Source of the DNA: an uncultured Gammaproteobacteria bacterium
GTDB taxonomy: Bacteria; Pseudomonadota; Gammaproteobacteria; PS1; Pseudothioglobaceae
Length of the DNA stretch: 37,382 nucleotides
Direction: 5' to 3'
Assembly: GCA_902556205.1 (NCBI GenBank)
Contig: CACDVH010000015.1
Span: forward strand, 1 to 37,382
Position numbers and translations under genes: made by a program. Shown here piece after piece: positions 9,598-17,879 of this stretch (position 1 is the first letter of the stretch; each line of letters opens with the position of its first letter). The notes beneath the pieces were generated by a model. That model saw nothing but the letters and a program-made list of their open reading frames with translations, was not told where the DNA came from and made no database searches.

Positions 9598-10992
9598 TTA
9601 GCCCATTTTCAAGTTATCAATTCCTATGAGTCGATCATAAGCCCAATAAAGAATCAGAACTGCAGAGAGAAGAATGGCTCCCATCGCTGCTGCAAGACCC
9701 CAATTTAAGGTTTGTTGCATTTCACGTGCAACAAAGTTACCAATCATGAGGCCATCTTTACCTCCAACTAACTCTGGAGTGATATAGTAGCCAATGGCTA
9801 CAATAAATACTAGTATGCATCCAGCACCAATACCAGGCACTGATTGGGGCATATAAACACGAATAAATGCTCTTGTTGGAGTAGCGCCAAGGTTTTGAGC
9901 GGCTTTCATATAGCTAGGCGGTATACCTCTCATGACGCTGTAGATTGGCAGAATCATAAATGGCAGCAGGACCTGGGTCATAACAATAATGGTGCCTGTA
10001 AAGTTATACATCATAGGAATTCGATCTTCGTCACTAAAGCAGAGATCAAGGTTTGTCTCTCCAAAAAATGGCAGATTGACCATACCTTCAAAGCAAGGAA
10101 GAATACTGACCAAAGTGTCATTCACAACTCCGTTTTGCTGAAGCATAATCATCCAAGCAACAATTCGAACAAGGAGTGATGTCCAGAAAGGCATCAAAAC
10201 ACATATCATCAACAAGTTTGATGTTCGCATTGGGAGTGTTGCTAGTAAATAGGAGACCGGATAAGCAAGTAATAAACAGAAAATTGTCACCATTAAGCTC
10301 ACTTGGAGCGTTCTCATCCAAATCGTTTTATAAATTTTTAAGTGCTCTTTCTTTTCAATGATATTTTTATTTGCGTCGTACCTTAAGTCTACTGCATTGA
10401 GATAATAACCCATTGTATAGGGGTCTTTCATCGCACCTAATGACTGCCAGAACTCAACCTTTCCCCAACGCTTATCTCTCTTAATCATCTTTTCCTTATA
10501 GGGCGCTTCCCATGTGTAGGGCTTGACTTCTTCTTTAGATCTTTTGTTTACTTTAGTCGCTGATTTGACAGTTTTTAATAATAGACTTCTCCAGCCAGAG
10601 TACTCATAGGTCATCCTTGTGCCAGCTTTACCGAGTAAATTTTTACCAATGTTTTTCCCTTCGCTGTTTTCCATTTTGTGAGTAGATCTAATGTCATTAA
10701 TAACTGCAGCAAACATTTCTTCACTAGGAATTTGGGACTTGTCTTCCCATAGTTCATACTGAGCAAATGTTTGAGGTAGTACAACGTTTATACTTGTATC
10801 ATCAACACTCCTAGATAGGAGAGAGCCGATTGGCGTTACAAACATAATTAATAAGAATAGAAGGGGCGCTAAAAGTAGAAGAAATGAGCGAATTTTAGTT
10901 CGGCGAAGTGATTTCTTTAGGCTTTCTTTGAGTGGAACGCCGTCATTGGTCAGAAGTTGACCTTTAGAATCTATGTTGGAAGACACACTCAT
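9598..10992 (-). CDS. potB: Polyamine-type ABC transporter permease with large extra-cytoplasmic insert (PotB-like)
   Basis: First permease subunit, 464 residues against about 275-285 for E. coli PotB. TM1 is at about 35-59. A hydrophilic stretch of about 165 residues (60-225) with many Lys, Glu and Trp follows before the next helix, and should face the periplasm. The normal permease core resumes at about 226, with the EAA loop AAQNLGATPTRAFIRVYMPQ (364-383). A second periplasmic loop holds C300 and C318. The gene starts 115 bp after the binding-protein gene, with a strong hairpin between. Long forms like this are, from memory, known in marine proteobacteria, but I cannot assign a function to the insert. 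Confidence 0.87.
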   Translation of the reverse strand: MSVSSNIDSKGQLLTNDGVPLKESLKKSLRRTKIRSFLLLLAPLLFLLIMFVTPIGSLLSRSVDDTSINVVLPQTFAQYELWEDKSQIPSEEMFAAVINDIRSTHKMENSEGKNIGKNLLGKAGTRMTYEYSGWRSLLLKTVKSATKVNKRSKEEVKPYTWEAPYKEKMIKRDKRWGKVEFWQSLGAMKDPYTMGYYLNAVDLRYDANKNIIEKKEHLKIYKTIWMRTLQVSLMVTIFCLLLAYPVSYLLATLPMRTSNLLMICVLMPFWTSLLVRIVAWMIMLQQNGVVNDTLVSILPCFEGMVNLPFFGETNLDLCFSDEDRIPMMYNFTGTIIVMTQVLLPFMILPIYSVMRGIPPSYMKAAQNLGATPTRAFIRVYMPQSVPGIGAGCILVFIVAIGYYITPELVGGKDGLMIGNFVAREMQQTLNWGLAAAMGAILLSAVLILYWAYDRLIGIDNLKMG

Positions 10993-11030
10993 ACAATTTC
11001 AATATTAAAAAAAAGTTAATTTAGGAGTTG

Positions 11031-11062
11031 AAAACAGGCCGGTAGAAATACCGACCTGTTTT
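11031..11062 (-). terminator. Intercistronic hairpin between binding-protein and permease genes
   Basis: Two 14-base arms (11031-11044 and 11049-11062) pair around a 4-base loop. On the minus strand 13 of 14 pairs are Watson-Crick and one is a G-U wobble, so RNA from the operon strand folds better than the opposite strand. The 3' arm ends in TTTT, and a further T8 follows about 16 bases later. It lies just after the binding-protein stop. It may be an attenuating terminator or a 3' stabiliser giving more binding protein than permease, a common arrangement in importer operons. Confidence 0.7.
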
Positions 11063-11107
11063 GTTAAACGAGATTAATAACAAATAAGCTCGTTTTTTCT
11101 CAGCTTT

Positions 11108-12193
11108 TTACTGTGCCATCCAAGCTGCGTAACGATCATTTACTGCTTGACCATTATCTGCCCACCAGTCTGGATCAGCTAGGATACCACCTTTCATATG
11201 CTCATCTGTATTAGGCATATGCTCCATGATGTTTACACCAGTATTAAACCATGGCTCGCCTGCTTCCATGATAGGAAGTGCAGATGGGCGCATAGGGCCA
11301 TAGTTGATCCATTTTGCTTGATCCGCTTGAGCTTGAGTGCTTGAAGCATGGACTAAGAAGTGAAGAGCAGCAGCTCTGTTTGGAGCTCCAGCCATTAAAA
11401 CTAACCATTCCTCTTCAAGAACTTGTCCATCCCATACAGTAACATAGTCAGCACCATCATTAAGAACAGCGCCACCGATACGACCGTTATAGGCTAGTGA
11501 CATAGAAACCTCACCTGAGTTTACAAGGTCAAGTGGTTTTGCACCTGAAGACCAAAACACTACGTGATCTTTAATTGTATCAAGCTTAGCAAAAGCACGA
11601 TCTTGTCCTTCTTGAGTGCTCAACACATCATAGATATCAGGAATAGCTACGCCATCGGCATATAATGCCATTTCAACAATAGCATTTGCCCAAGTATGAA
11701 CACCACGCTTTCCTGGGAACTTTTCTACATCAAAAAAGTCTTGGATTGTTGATGGTTGGTCGCCTGAAAATGTGTCTGCTTTATGGAATGGTACGTATGA
11801 CCACCAAATTTGCGGAACAACACAGTCATTAGGAACATCAACCATTAGGTCTTCGTCCATTGGAGTTCCATCAGGCGCAGGAAGGAAGATGCTTCGATCT
11901 AGCTCTTCAAATAAACCTTCATCACAACCTGTTCTAGCTTGTGATGGAAGTACGTCAACGATATCCCATACAACATTGCCAGACTCAACTTGTGCACGAA
12001 CCTCACCTAGACCGCCATTGTAACTGATCATATTAACATCTCCACTTGAGTAAGTGTCGATGTAGGCCTTCTGTTGGGAAGCTGAGTAGCCACCACCCCA
12101 AGAAACCAAAGTTACTGATGCTTGCGCAGCGCCAGCCAACATTGCTGTTGAAATAGCACTAGCTACCAGAGTTTTTGTTATTACATTTTTCAT
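11108..12193 (-). CDS. potD: Periplasmic substrate-binding protein of polyamine-type ABC importer (PotD-like)
   Basis: Captures the substrate in the periplasm and delivers it to the PotB/PotC channel. The 361-residue precursor has a clear Sec signal peptide: basic N-terminus, hydrophobic core, and a probable AQA|S cleavage after residue 25. The mature start VTLVSWGGGYS is typical of extracellular solute-binding proteins of the spermidine/putrescine class. The mature part is rich in Trp and acidic residues. C90 and C124 flank the region before PQIWWSYVPF and could form a disulfide absent from E. coli PotD. A good Shine-Dalgarno, AGGAGA (12201-12206), lies 7 bases before the ATG. Substrate identity is not proven. 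Confidence 0.87.
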   Translation of the reverse strand: MKNVITKTLVASAISTAMLAGAAQASVTLVSWGGGYSASQQKAYIDTYSSGDVNMISYNGGLGEVRAQVESGNVVWDIVDVLPSQARTGCDEGLFEELDRSIFLPAPDGTPMDEDLMVDVPNDCVVPQIWWSYVPFHKADTFSGDQPSTIQDFFDVEKFPGKRGVHTWANAIVEMALYADGVAIPDIYDVLSTQEGQDRAFAKLDTIKDHVVFWSSGAKPLDLVNSGEVSMSLAYNGRIGGAVLNDGADYVTVWDGQVLEEEWLVLMAGAPNRAAALHFLVHASSTQAQADQAKWINYGPMRPSALPIMEAGEPWFNTGVNIMEHMPNTDEHMKGGILADPDWWADNGQAVNDRYAAWMAQ

Positions 12194-12223
12194 TTATATT
12201 TCTCCTTAAATTAAGTCTAGACT

Positions 12224-13312
12224 CTATCCATCAAGAGCTAGACAGTCCTCCGACATCCAACCGATATTTACTTCCTTGCCCTCTTTAAGGCTGACATTAC
12301 CAATTGAATTTGGAATTTTGACGATAAAATCGTCGTGTCCACACACGTTAAAGCGCGTGCGAATGTGGTCGCCATGATAGATTAGCTCTTCTACCTTGGC
12401 TGAATACGTATTAGGTGTTTTACCTTTTGAAGGTGAAACCATAATTCTCTCAGGTCTGAGTGATAATGTAGCACGTTCACCAGCCTTATTGACATTAACC
12501 TTTGAGGCTACAACTATATCACCTGAATCAGTTTTTACTGTTGCTTTTTCACCATCGATTGATTCAACAGTGCCCATGAGGCGATTATTTTCACCAATAA
12601 AGTTTGCAACGAATGCATTCTCAGGTTTTTCATAAAGGTTTTCGGGAGATGCGCACTGCTGAACAACACCATCATCAAAAACAGCTATTCGATTTGACAT
12701 CGTAAGCGCCTCAGTCTGATCATGAGTAACATAAACGACTGTTAATCCTAACTCTTCGTGCAAATGTTTGATTTCATATTGCATCTGTTCCCTCAAGTTT
12801 TTATCAAGTGCACCAAGAGGCTCGTCCATTAAAACTAAATCGGGGTCGAATACCAAAGATCGGGCGACTGCGACCCTTTGTTGCTGACCACCAGATAATT
12901 GCATTGGCCGTCTGTTACCAAATTCTCCAAGTTGAACCATGTCTAGCGCTCTATTGACCTTTGCTTCCCTCTCAGATTTACCCATTTTGCGAACTTCCAA
13001 TGGAAAAGCTAGATTCTCAGCAACAGTCATATGAGGAAAAAGTGCATAATTCTGGAATACCATCCCAATTCCTCTCTTGTGAGGCGGTACATTGTTAATG
13101 GGTTTATCTTTTAGATAGATTGTTCCATTTGTTGTTGGTTCAAATCCAGCAAGCATCATCAGACAGGTTGTCTTTCCAGAGCCTGAAGGTCCAAGCATAG
13201 TAACAAACTCACCTTTATCAACATCTAAGTTGAAATCTTTGACAACAAGAACTTCACCATCATAACTTTTTTGAACATTTTCAAACTTTACTAACGGTTG
13301 TGCATTACTCAT
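12224..13312 (-). CDS. potA: ATPase subunit of polyamine-type ABC importer (PotA-like)
   Basis: Powers the importer from the cytoplasmic face. The 362 residues show Walker A GPSGSGKTT (41-49), the Q-loop FQNYALFPHMT (86-96), signature LSGGQQQR (139-146), Walker B LVLMDEPLGALD (159-170) and the H-loop YVTHDQTEA. A C-terminal TOBE domain of about 100 residues, with the typical LRPERI motif, is usual for the PotA/MalK/UgpC group. It is the first gene of the operon (potA, potD, potB, potC), and the binding-protein gene follows after 30 bp. I see no clear Shine-Dalgarno before the ATG. Confidence 0.92.
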   Translation of the reverse strand: MSNAQPLVKFENVQKSYDGEVLVVKDFNLDVDKGEFVTMLGPSGSGKTTCLMMLAGFEPTTNGTIYLKDKPINNVPPHKRGIGMVFQNYALFPHMTVAENLAFPLEVRKMGKSEREAKVNRALDMVQLGEFGNRRPMQLSGGQQQRVAVARSLVFDPDLVLMDEPLGALDKNLREQMQYEIKHLHEELGLTVVYVTHDQTEALTMSNRIAVFDDGVVQQCASPENLYEKPENAFVANFIGENNRLMGTVESIDGEKATVKTDSGDIVVASKVNVNKAGERATLSLRPERIMVSPSKGKTPNTYSAKVEELIYHGDHIRTRFNVCGHDDFIVKIPNSIGNVSLKEGKEVNIGWMSEDCLALDG

Positions 13313-13603
13313 AAATAAACATTTTTCAAAAAAAAAAATTCTTAGATGAAATTAACCACCTATTTCTATGTTGTTGAGGATTGAAACTACATCAAACTCA
13401 AAATACAAATTTACTTTAATAACAGCTTATTGTAAAGGAATAATTGAGCTAAATTTAACAAAACTCTCTACTATTTAGACGAAATATACCATATTGATTA
13501 GAGTGAATGTTTCTAATATTGGAACAAATTTAATGTTATTTTTTGGTAGATGTTGAGCAATTATTTTGAAATTAATTTAGAACTATTATTAAATAAAATA
13601 ATA
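13313..13603. other. Gene-free AT-rich stretch upstream of potA
   Basis: No convincing coding frame. It holds an A11 run (13328-13338) just upstream of potA. On the minus strand there is a TACAAT hexamer (complement of 13429-13434) that could be a -10 for the pot operon, but no good -35 stands at the right distance. I found no recognisable riboswitch fold. The remainder is featureless AT-rich sequence leading into the permease terminator. Confidence 0.4.
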
Positions 13604-13626
13604 AAAAAGGGCGGATTAACCGCCCT
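13604..13626 (-). terminator. Intrinsic terminator of the NCS2 permease gene
   Basis: A perfect 6-bp GC stem (13610-13615 with 13621-13626) around a 5-base loop is followed on the minus strand by six T residues (13604-13609). It begins about 19 bases after the permease stop. This is a textbook Rho-independent terminator and isolates the permease from the pot operon downstream on the same strand. Confidence 0.9.
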
Positions 13627-13644
13627 GATTTTTGAGGTGTAAAG

Positions 13645-15033
13645 TTAGTCTTCTTGCTTTTCACCCATAATGGCACTTAAGATTAAAACAGTCAGTCCAC
13701 CTGTTGTAATTGCTGAACTGAAAATACTGCCCATAAGCTTGCCAAATGTGCCTCCAATGTTGCTGGCTAAAGCGCCTGCAAATTGAGGAACAAGAAGTAC
13801 GCCAAGACCCATGCCGAAAGAAACAGCTAGGATTAGCATATTTCGACGGTTCATGTTGACAGTTGAAAGGATTTTGATGCCTGCAATTGCAACTGTACCA
13901 AACATCACAATAGTTGCTCCTCCAAGTACAGAGGCAGGGAGTGCTCTTAGTAGAGAGCCAATATGAGGAAATAGTCCCATCACAATAAGTATTCCTCCAA
14001 TCCACACACCAACATGACGACTAGCAATTCCCGTGAGCTGAATGACACCATTATTTTGACTAAAAGTGGTATTTGGGAAAGTATTAAATACAGCTGCGAT
14101 TGCAGAGTTTACTCCATCGCCAAGAACTCCATTTTTAATGCGATTTATGTATCCTTCACCTTTTACATCCTGCTTAGAGATCATGCAGTTTGCAGTAATA
14201 TCTCCTGAAGATTCAATTGCAGTGATGACGTAAATTAAAGCAATTGGGATAAAGGCAATAATATCAAAATCAAAACCATATCGAAAAGGTATGGGTATGC
14301 TGATTGACTCTTGGACAGCAAAAACTTGACTTGTATTTACCTCACCCATGACTAGAGCAACAACAAATCCAATGACAAGGCCAATAACAATTGATGACAA
14401 TCTAATCCATTGATTACTAGAGCGATTCAAGATGATGATTGAAATCATCACTATGAATCCAAGAGCAATTTTAGATAGTGAGCCCCAAAACTCTGGTTTA
14501 TTATCCAATAACCACTGTCCACCACCAAGATCAGTTAAACCAACCTTAATCAAGCTAATTCCAATAATGGTTATAACAGTTCCTGTAACTATTGGCGTTA
14601 TTAGTTTTCTAAGTTGAGGTAGAAATTGACTCAGCCCAATTTCGATAAACGCACCCAAGAAACAGACACCCATAATCATTGCTAAGATTTCTTCAGGCCC
14701 ACCTCCTGCGGCTTTAGCTAAAAAGCCTGCAGCAAGAACGGAGCTTAAAAAAGCAAAACTTGTTCCTTGAACGCAAATCATTCCAGCACCCACATTCATC
14801 GGTTTTTTTGCTTGAATGATTGTGCCAACACCTGATACCATAAGTGCCATACTTATTAAGTATGGGATTTGCTCACCTAGGCCTAAAGCACCTCCAATAA
14901 TCAAAGTCGGAGTTATGACGCCAACAAAGCTTGCCAGCACGTGTTGCAGTGCAGCAAAGAATTTTTCAGCGTTTGGCGGATTTGCCTCTAACTCATAAAT
15001 CAACTCTGAATCTTGAGTTTCTACATTACTCAT
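13645..15033 (-). CDS. Xanthine/uric acid-type nucleobase permease, NCS2 (NAT) family
   Basis: Proton-coupled uptake of a purine such as xanthine or urate across the inner membrane. I chose the ATG at 15033 (462 residues): a Shine-Dalgarno AAGGGG (15041-15046) stands 7 bases before it but only 1 base before the other ATG at 15039. In this numbering the XanQ-like functional residues all line up. They are H31 in LQHVLA, E274 in AIESSGD, D306 in GDGVNS, and the NAT signature QNNGVIQLTG (326-335), which is nearly the XanQ motif and unlike the UraA form (ENIG..). About 12-14 hydrophobic segments are visible. It is divergent from the GlcD-like gene. Xanthine versus urate cannot be decided here. Confidence 0.9.
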   Translation of the reverse strand: MSNVETQDSELIYELEANPPNAEKFFAALQHVLASFVGVITPTLIIGGALGLGEQIPYLISMALMVSGVGTIIQAKKPMNVGAGMICVQGTSFAFLSSVLAAGFLAKAAGGGPEEILAMIMGVCFLGAFIEIGLSQFLPQLRKLITPIVTGTVITIIGISLIKVGLTDLGGGQWLLDNKPEFWGSLSKIALGFIVMISIIILNRSSNQWIRLSSIVIGLVIGFVVALVMGEVNTSQVFAVQESISIPIPFRYGFDFDIIAFIPIALIYVITAIESSGDITANCMISKQDVKGEGYINRIKNGVLGDGVNSAIAAVFNTFPNTTFSQNNGVIQLTGIASRHVGVWIGGILIVMGLFPHIGSLLRALPASVLGGATIVMFGTVAIAGIKILSTVNMNRRNMLILAVSFGMGLGVLLVPQFAGALASNIGGTFGKLMGSIFSSAITTGGLTVLILSAIMGEKQED

Positions 15034-15064
15034 ATTCATTCCCCTTTTGTTGTTTATAAATTGC

Positions 15065-15084
15065 TAACAATAATTGTTAACAAT
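15065..15084. promoter_or_regulatory. Palindromic candidate operator in divergent promoter region
   Basis: Contains the perfect 12-bp palindrome ATTGTTAACAAT (15073-15084). It overlaps an imperfect palindrome TAACAAT-A-ATTGTTA (15065-15079) with a single central base, so TAACAAT occurs twice in direct orientation and once inverted. It lies 26-45 bp upstream of the permease ORF and about 125 bp from the divergent GlcD-like start. That is where a repressor for the permease would bind. A regulatory role is inferred; AT-rich DNA makes short palindromes by chance, though this cluster is denser than its surroundings. Confidence 0.4.
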
Positions 15085-15207
15085 GAAATACTAACATAAT
15101 TTATAAGGACTTTTAGAAAACAATTTCTAAAAATTTTATATTACGATTGCTTTAAGCTAGAATTATTAAAGTTATAAAATTCTTGTATTCTTTTTAATCA
15201 CAATCAA

Positions 15208-16630
15208 ATGAATAAAAATTCAGATTTAACTAAAGTCCTGCAAGAGCTTAAATCTATTGTTGGCTCAAATAACTTTATTGATGATGTTCAAGATATGGGG
15301 GCCTATCTGAGTGACTGGCGAAATCATTTTAGTGGCCAGTCTCCATTAATTTTAAAACCAACTAGTTCAAAAATGGTTTCGGATATATTGTTAGTTTGTA
15401 ACGAAAACAGTCTTTCAGTTGTTCCTCAAGGAGGGAATACAGGACTCGTTGGTGGAAGTGTTCCTAGTAATGAGAGAGATGAGGTAGTTATTTCTCTGGA
15501 AAAAATGAATAATATTTTGGATATTGATCCAGTGAATTACACAATGACAGTTGAGGCTGGATGTATTCTTTCTAACATCCAAGATGAAGCGCTAAATGTT
15601 AATCGAATATTTCCATTAAGTCTTGCAGCTGAAGGCTCCTGTCAAATTGGTGGAAATCTTTCAACTAATGCCGGTGGAACTGGCGTACTTCGCTACGGTA
15701 ATGCTAAAGAACTTGTTCTTGGGCTAGAGGTAGTTCTGGCTGATGGCTCGATAATCAATAGTCTTAAAAGATTAAGAAAAGACAATACGGGTTATGATCT
15801 AAAGCAATTATTCATGGGTTCAGAAGGAACCTTAGGAATAATCACTAAGGCAGTTGTTAAGTTATTTCCAATTCCAAAAAAATAAGGTTTCATCGATTAT
15901 TGCCCTTAAAAATATTCACTCTACAGTTACAGTTTTAGCAAATCTCAGAGAAAAAACTGGGGATAGTATTACTGCATTTGAATATATGGATAGGAATTGT
16001 ATTGATTTACTATTAAACAGGTTAGATATTCGTGATCTTTTTAGTGATAAATACAGCCACTATGCTTTAGTTGAGCTTTCATCAAGTCGAAAAAATGAAA
16101 ATTTAATGTCAATTCTTGAGGATGCTATTGCAAGCTCTATTCGGCGCGGCGATATTATTGATGCTATTGTTGCCACAAATGAAAGTCAATCAGCTCAGTT
16201 CTGGAATTTGCGAGAATCATTGCCTGACTTGCTAAAAAATAATGGTGATTTTGTTACTTTCGATATTTCTGTACCCATACCTCAACTTAATGACTTGATT
16301 GAAAAAGCTGAAAATAAATGTCCTGAAATTCTCATTAATTCAAAAGCATATATCTTTGGGCATATTGGTGATGGAAATTTACATTATTATTTATTTAATT
16401 CTCAAGAGCTATCTTCAAATGAGTTTTATAATCTAAGAGAAAAAATTAAAACATCAGTTTATGATATAACTATGGAGCTCGATGGAAGCTATAGTGCAGA
16501 ACATGGGATAGGTTTGGCAAAAAAGAGTGAGTTAACGAAGTACAGCTCTCAATCAGAAATTGCATTAATGCAGCTCATAAAAAAAACTTTGGATTCAAAA
16601 AATATAATGAACCCTGGAAAAATATTGTAG
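15208..16630 (+). pseudogene. GlcD-like FAD-binding 2-hydroxyacid dehydrogenase, split by a frameshift at an A7 run
   Basis: A flavoenzyme of the GlcD / D-lactate / D-2-hydroxyglutarate dehydrogenase family, oxidising a 2-hydroxyacid to a 2-oxoacid. The first part (15208-15885) carries the FAD-binding blocks QGGNTGLVGGSVP (74-86), STNAGGTGVLRYGN (152-165) and MGSEGTLGIITKAVVKLF, then hits TAA. The second part continues in the +1 frame to 16630 with the metal and substrate motifs GHIGDGNLH and SAEHGIG and the terminal MNPGKIL. The break is at A7 (15876-15882). With six As the text reads PIPKNKVSS and gives one 473-residue protein of normal length. It may be a sequencing error, a recent mutation, or a site rescued by slippage. 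All motifs on both sides are intact. Confidence 0.85.
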
Positions 16631-16637
16631 TTGTAAA

Positions 16638-16726
16638 TGGTGCCCGGGGCCGGAATCGAACCGGCACGGAGTTTAACCTCCGCAGGATTTTAAGTCCTGT
16701 GTGTCTACCAATTTCACCACCCGGGC
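16638..16726 (-). tRNA. tRNA-Leu (anticodon UAA)
   Basis: The minus strand folds into a class II tRNA. The acceptor GCCCGGG (16720-16726) pairs with CCCGGGC (16642-16648), the discriminator is A at 16641, and the encoded CCA is at 16638-16640. The anticodon stem CAGGA/TCCTG encloses loop CTTAAAA with anticodon TAA at 16690-16692, reading leucine UUA and UUG codons. A long variable arm and the T-arm GGTTCGATTCC are present. It is convergent with the GlcD-like gene, ending 7 bp from that gene's stop, with no obvious terminator on its own strand. Confidence 0.97.
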
Positions 16727-16748
16727 AGAGATGCTTGGAGAACGGCAA

Positions 16749-16754
16749 ATTATA
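16749..16754 (-). promoter_or_regulatory. Candidate -10 of the tRNA-Leu promoter
   Basis: A perfect TATAAT on the minus strand, 22 bases before the tRNA 5' end. It is followed by a GC-rich discriminator (TTGCCG), as is common at stable-RNA promoters under stringent control. The expected -35 position is AT-rich without a good match; a TTGATA at 16776-16781 is 21 bp away, which is too far. Confidence 0.45.
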
Positions 16755-16805
16755 TACTATCGATATTATTTTTTTTATCAATTATCGATTCTGAAAACTC
16801 TAAAA

Positions 16806-17723
16806 TTAAAATCTTGAATCCAGCCATTCAATAAATTTTTTTGTTGTCTGATTTCTATTCACTTCATTAAGACTTTCATGTCGAGTAGCTTCTAAAATGT
16901 CACAAGTAACATCAGATAGTCCATTATTTTTGAGTTTGAGCGCTAATTTTTCCATATCTTTTCCCTGATTCGTGCAAGGGTCATTAGCACCACCAATAAT
17001 ATGAATTGGAAGTGTTTTTTCTAGTTTCATTAAATTTTTTTTATTCCCAGCAAAAAAAACACCTTCTAAGATATCTCTCCACATCGATATGGAAGCTTCA
17101 AATCCACAAAGTGAATCGTTGACATAAAGATCGACTTCGTTTTCATCTTGTGAGAGCCAATCAAAATCAGTTCGGTTAGGCCTGAACTTTGAATTCCAGG
17201 CCCCAAATGAAAGTTTCCAGGCAATGAGGCTGGGGAAATTCGGATTCCTAAAGAATGATTCGATATATAGAATCATTCGAGAAGCTCGGGGCAGTATCCC
17301 TGTTTCAATTCCACTATTCCAGCAGGCAAGAGCGTTGACCATTTCAGGGTATCGCAAAGCAAAGTTTAAATTAATGATTGAGCCAAGAGAGTGGCCAAAA
17401 CAGATTATGGGTATGTTTGGATGCCTTTCTTTTGCAAGCTTTATGACTTCATTTTGATCTTTTAGAATAGCTTGAAAACCATTTGATTTTGCGAAGACTC
17501 CTTGAGGCGCATCTTGAGCTTTTGTATGTCCGTGACCTCTTATGTCATGACTATAAACTGCATAACCAGACTTACATAATTCATTAGCAAATCTTGAGTA
17601 TCTATTTGCATGTTCCACCATTCCATGAGCTATATGAATGATTGCCTTAACATCTTTGGTTGGCAGAAGACTATAGACATTTAATTTTGCACCTGTCGAA
17701 CTGATGATAGTTTCACTATTCAT
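16806..17723 (-). CDS. Alpha/beta hydrolase, monoacylglycerol lipase / lysophospholipase type
   Basis: A 305-residue serine hydrolase of the Hydrolase_4 (S33-like) group, which cleaves esters of monoacylglycerols or lysophospholipids. The nucleophile elbow is GHSLG (110-114, S112). The oxyanion-hole motif is HGMVEH (33-38). The acid is probably D248 in GGANDPC, and the histidine is H282 in ATRHESLNE. RGHG (62-65) is a further conserved block. There is no signal peptide, so it is probably cytoplasmic. It stands alone between the tRNA and a divergent promoter. The natural substrate cannot be read from the sequence. Confidence 0.88.
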   Translation of the reverse strand: MNSETIISSTGAKLNVYSLLPTKDVKAIIHIAHGMVEHANRYSRFANELCKSGYAVYSHDIRGHGHTKAQDAPQGVFAKSNGFQAILKDQNEVIKLAKERHPNIPIICFGHSLGSIINLNFALRYPEMVNALACWNSGIETGILPRASRMILYIESFFRNPNFPSLIAWKLSFGAWNSKFRPNRTDFDWLSQDENEVDLYVNDSLCGFEASISMWRDILEGVFFAGNKKNLMKLEKTLPIHIIGGANDPCTNQGKDMEKLALKLKNNGLSDVTCDILEATRHESLNEVNRNQTTKKFIEWLDSRF

Positions 17724-17793
17724 GTATTCAAATATTAAAACAATAAAATGAACAATTAGTATAGATGATTTAATTGAGTCTCTAATATTTAAT

Positions 17794-17821
17794 TGAGAGC
17801 CACCTTAAGCCTTTTATAATG
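17794..17821 (+). promoter_or_regulatory. Sigma-70 type promoter for the PP0621-yciB pair
   Basis: TTGAGA (17794-17799), a 16-bp spacer and a perfect TATAAT (17816-17821). The predicted start near 17828 leaves a leader of about 50 bases before the TTG start codon at 17880. This is the best -35/-10 pair in the window. Confidence 0.65.
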
Positions 17822-17879
17822 CGCCTCAATTATTATGTAAAATTTAATCTTAAGATATTAAAAATATTAAGGTATAGCT

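Noticed and set aside
9844-10179. A 111-codon plus-strand frame opposite potB
   Set aside because: Antisense to the conserved permease core, no ribosome site, and no recognisable motif.
13313-13603. A riboswitch or attenuator upstream of potA
   Set aside because: I saw no paired stems of useful length, only an A11 run and AT-rich sequence. The one strong hairpin nearby belongs to the upstream permease terminator.
13661-14005. A 114-codon minus-strand frame inside the NCS2 permease gene
   Set aside because: It is the shifted frame of the permease on the same strand; the product is a Cys/Trp/Asn-rich mix typical of off-frame reading.
15040-15207. A purine riboswitch upstream of the xanthine-type permease
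   Set aside because: No three-way junction with the conserved purine aptamer loops was found; the short palindrome is better seen as a protein-binding site.
16575-16781. A 68-codon minus-strand frame across tRNA-Leu
   Set aside because: It runs through the full tRNA structure and the end of the GlcD-like gene. Its CPGGEIGRHTGLKI-type sequence is the well-known artefact of translating a tRNA-Leu gene.
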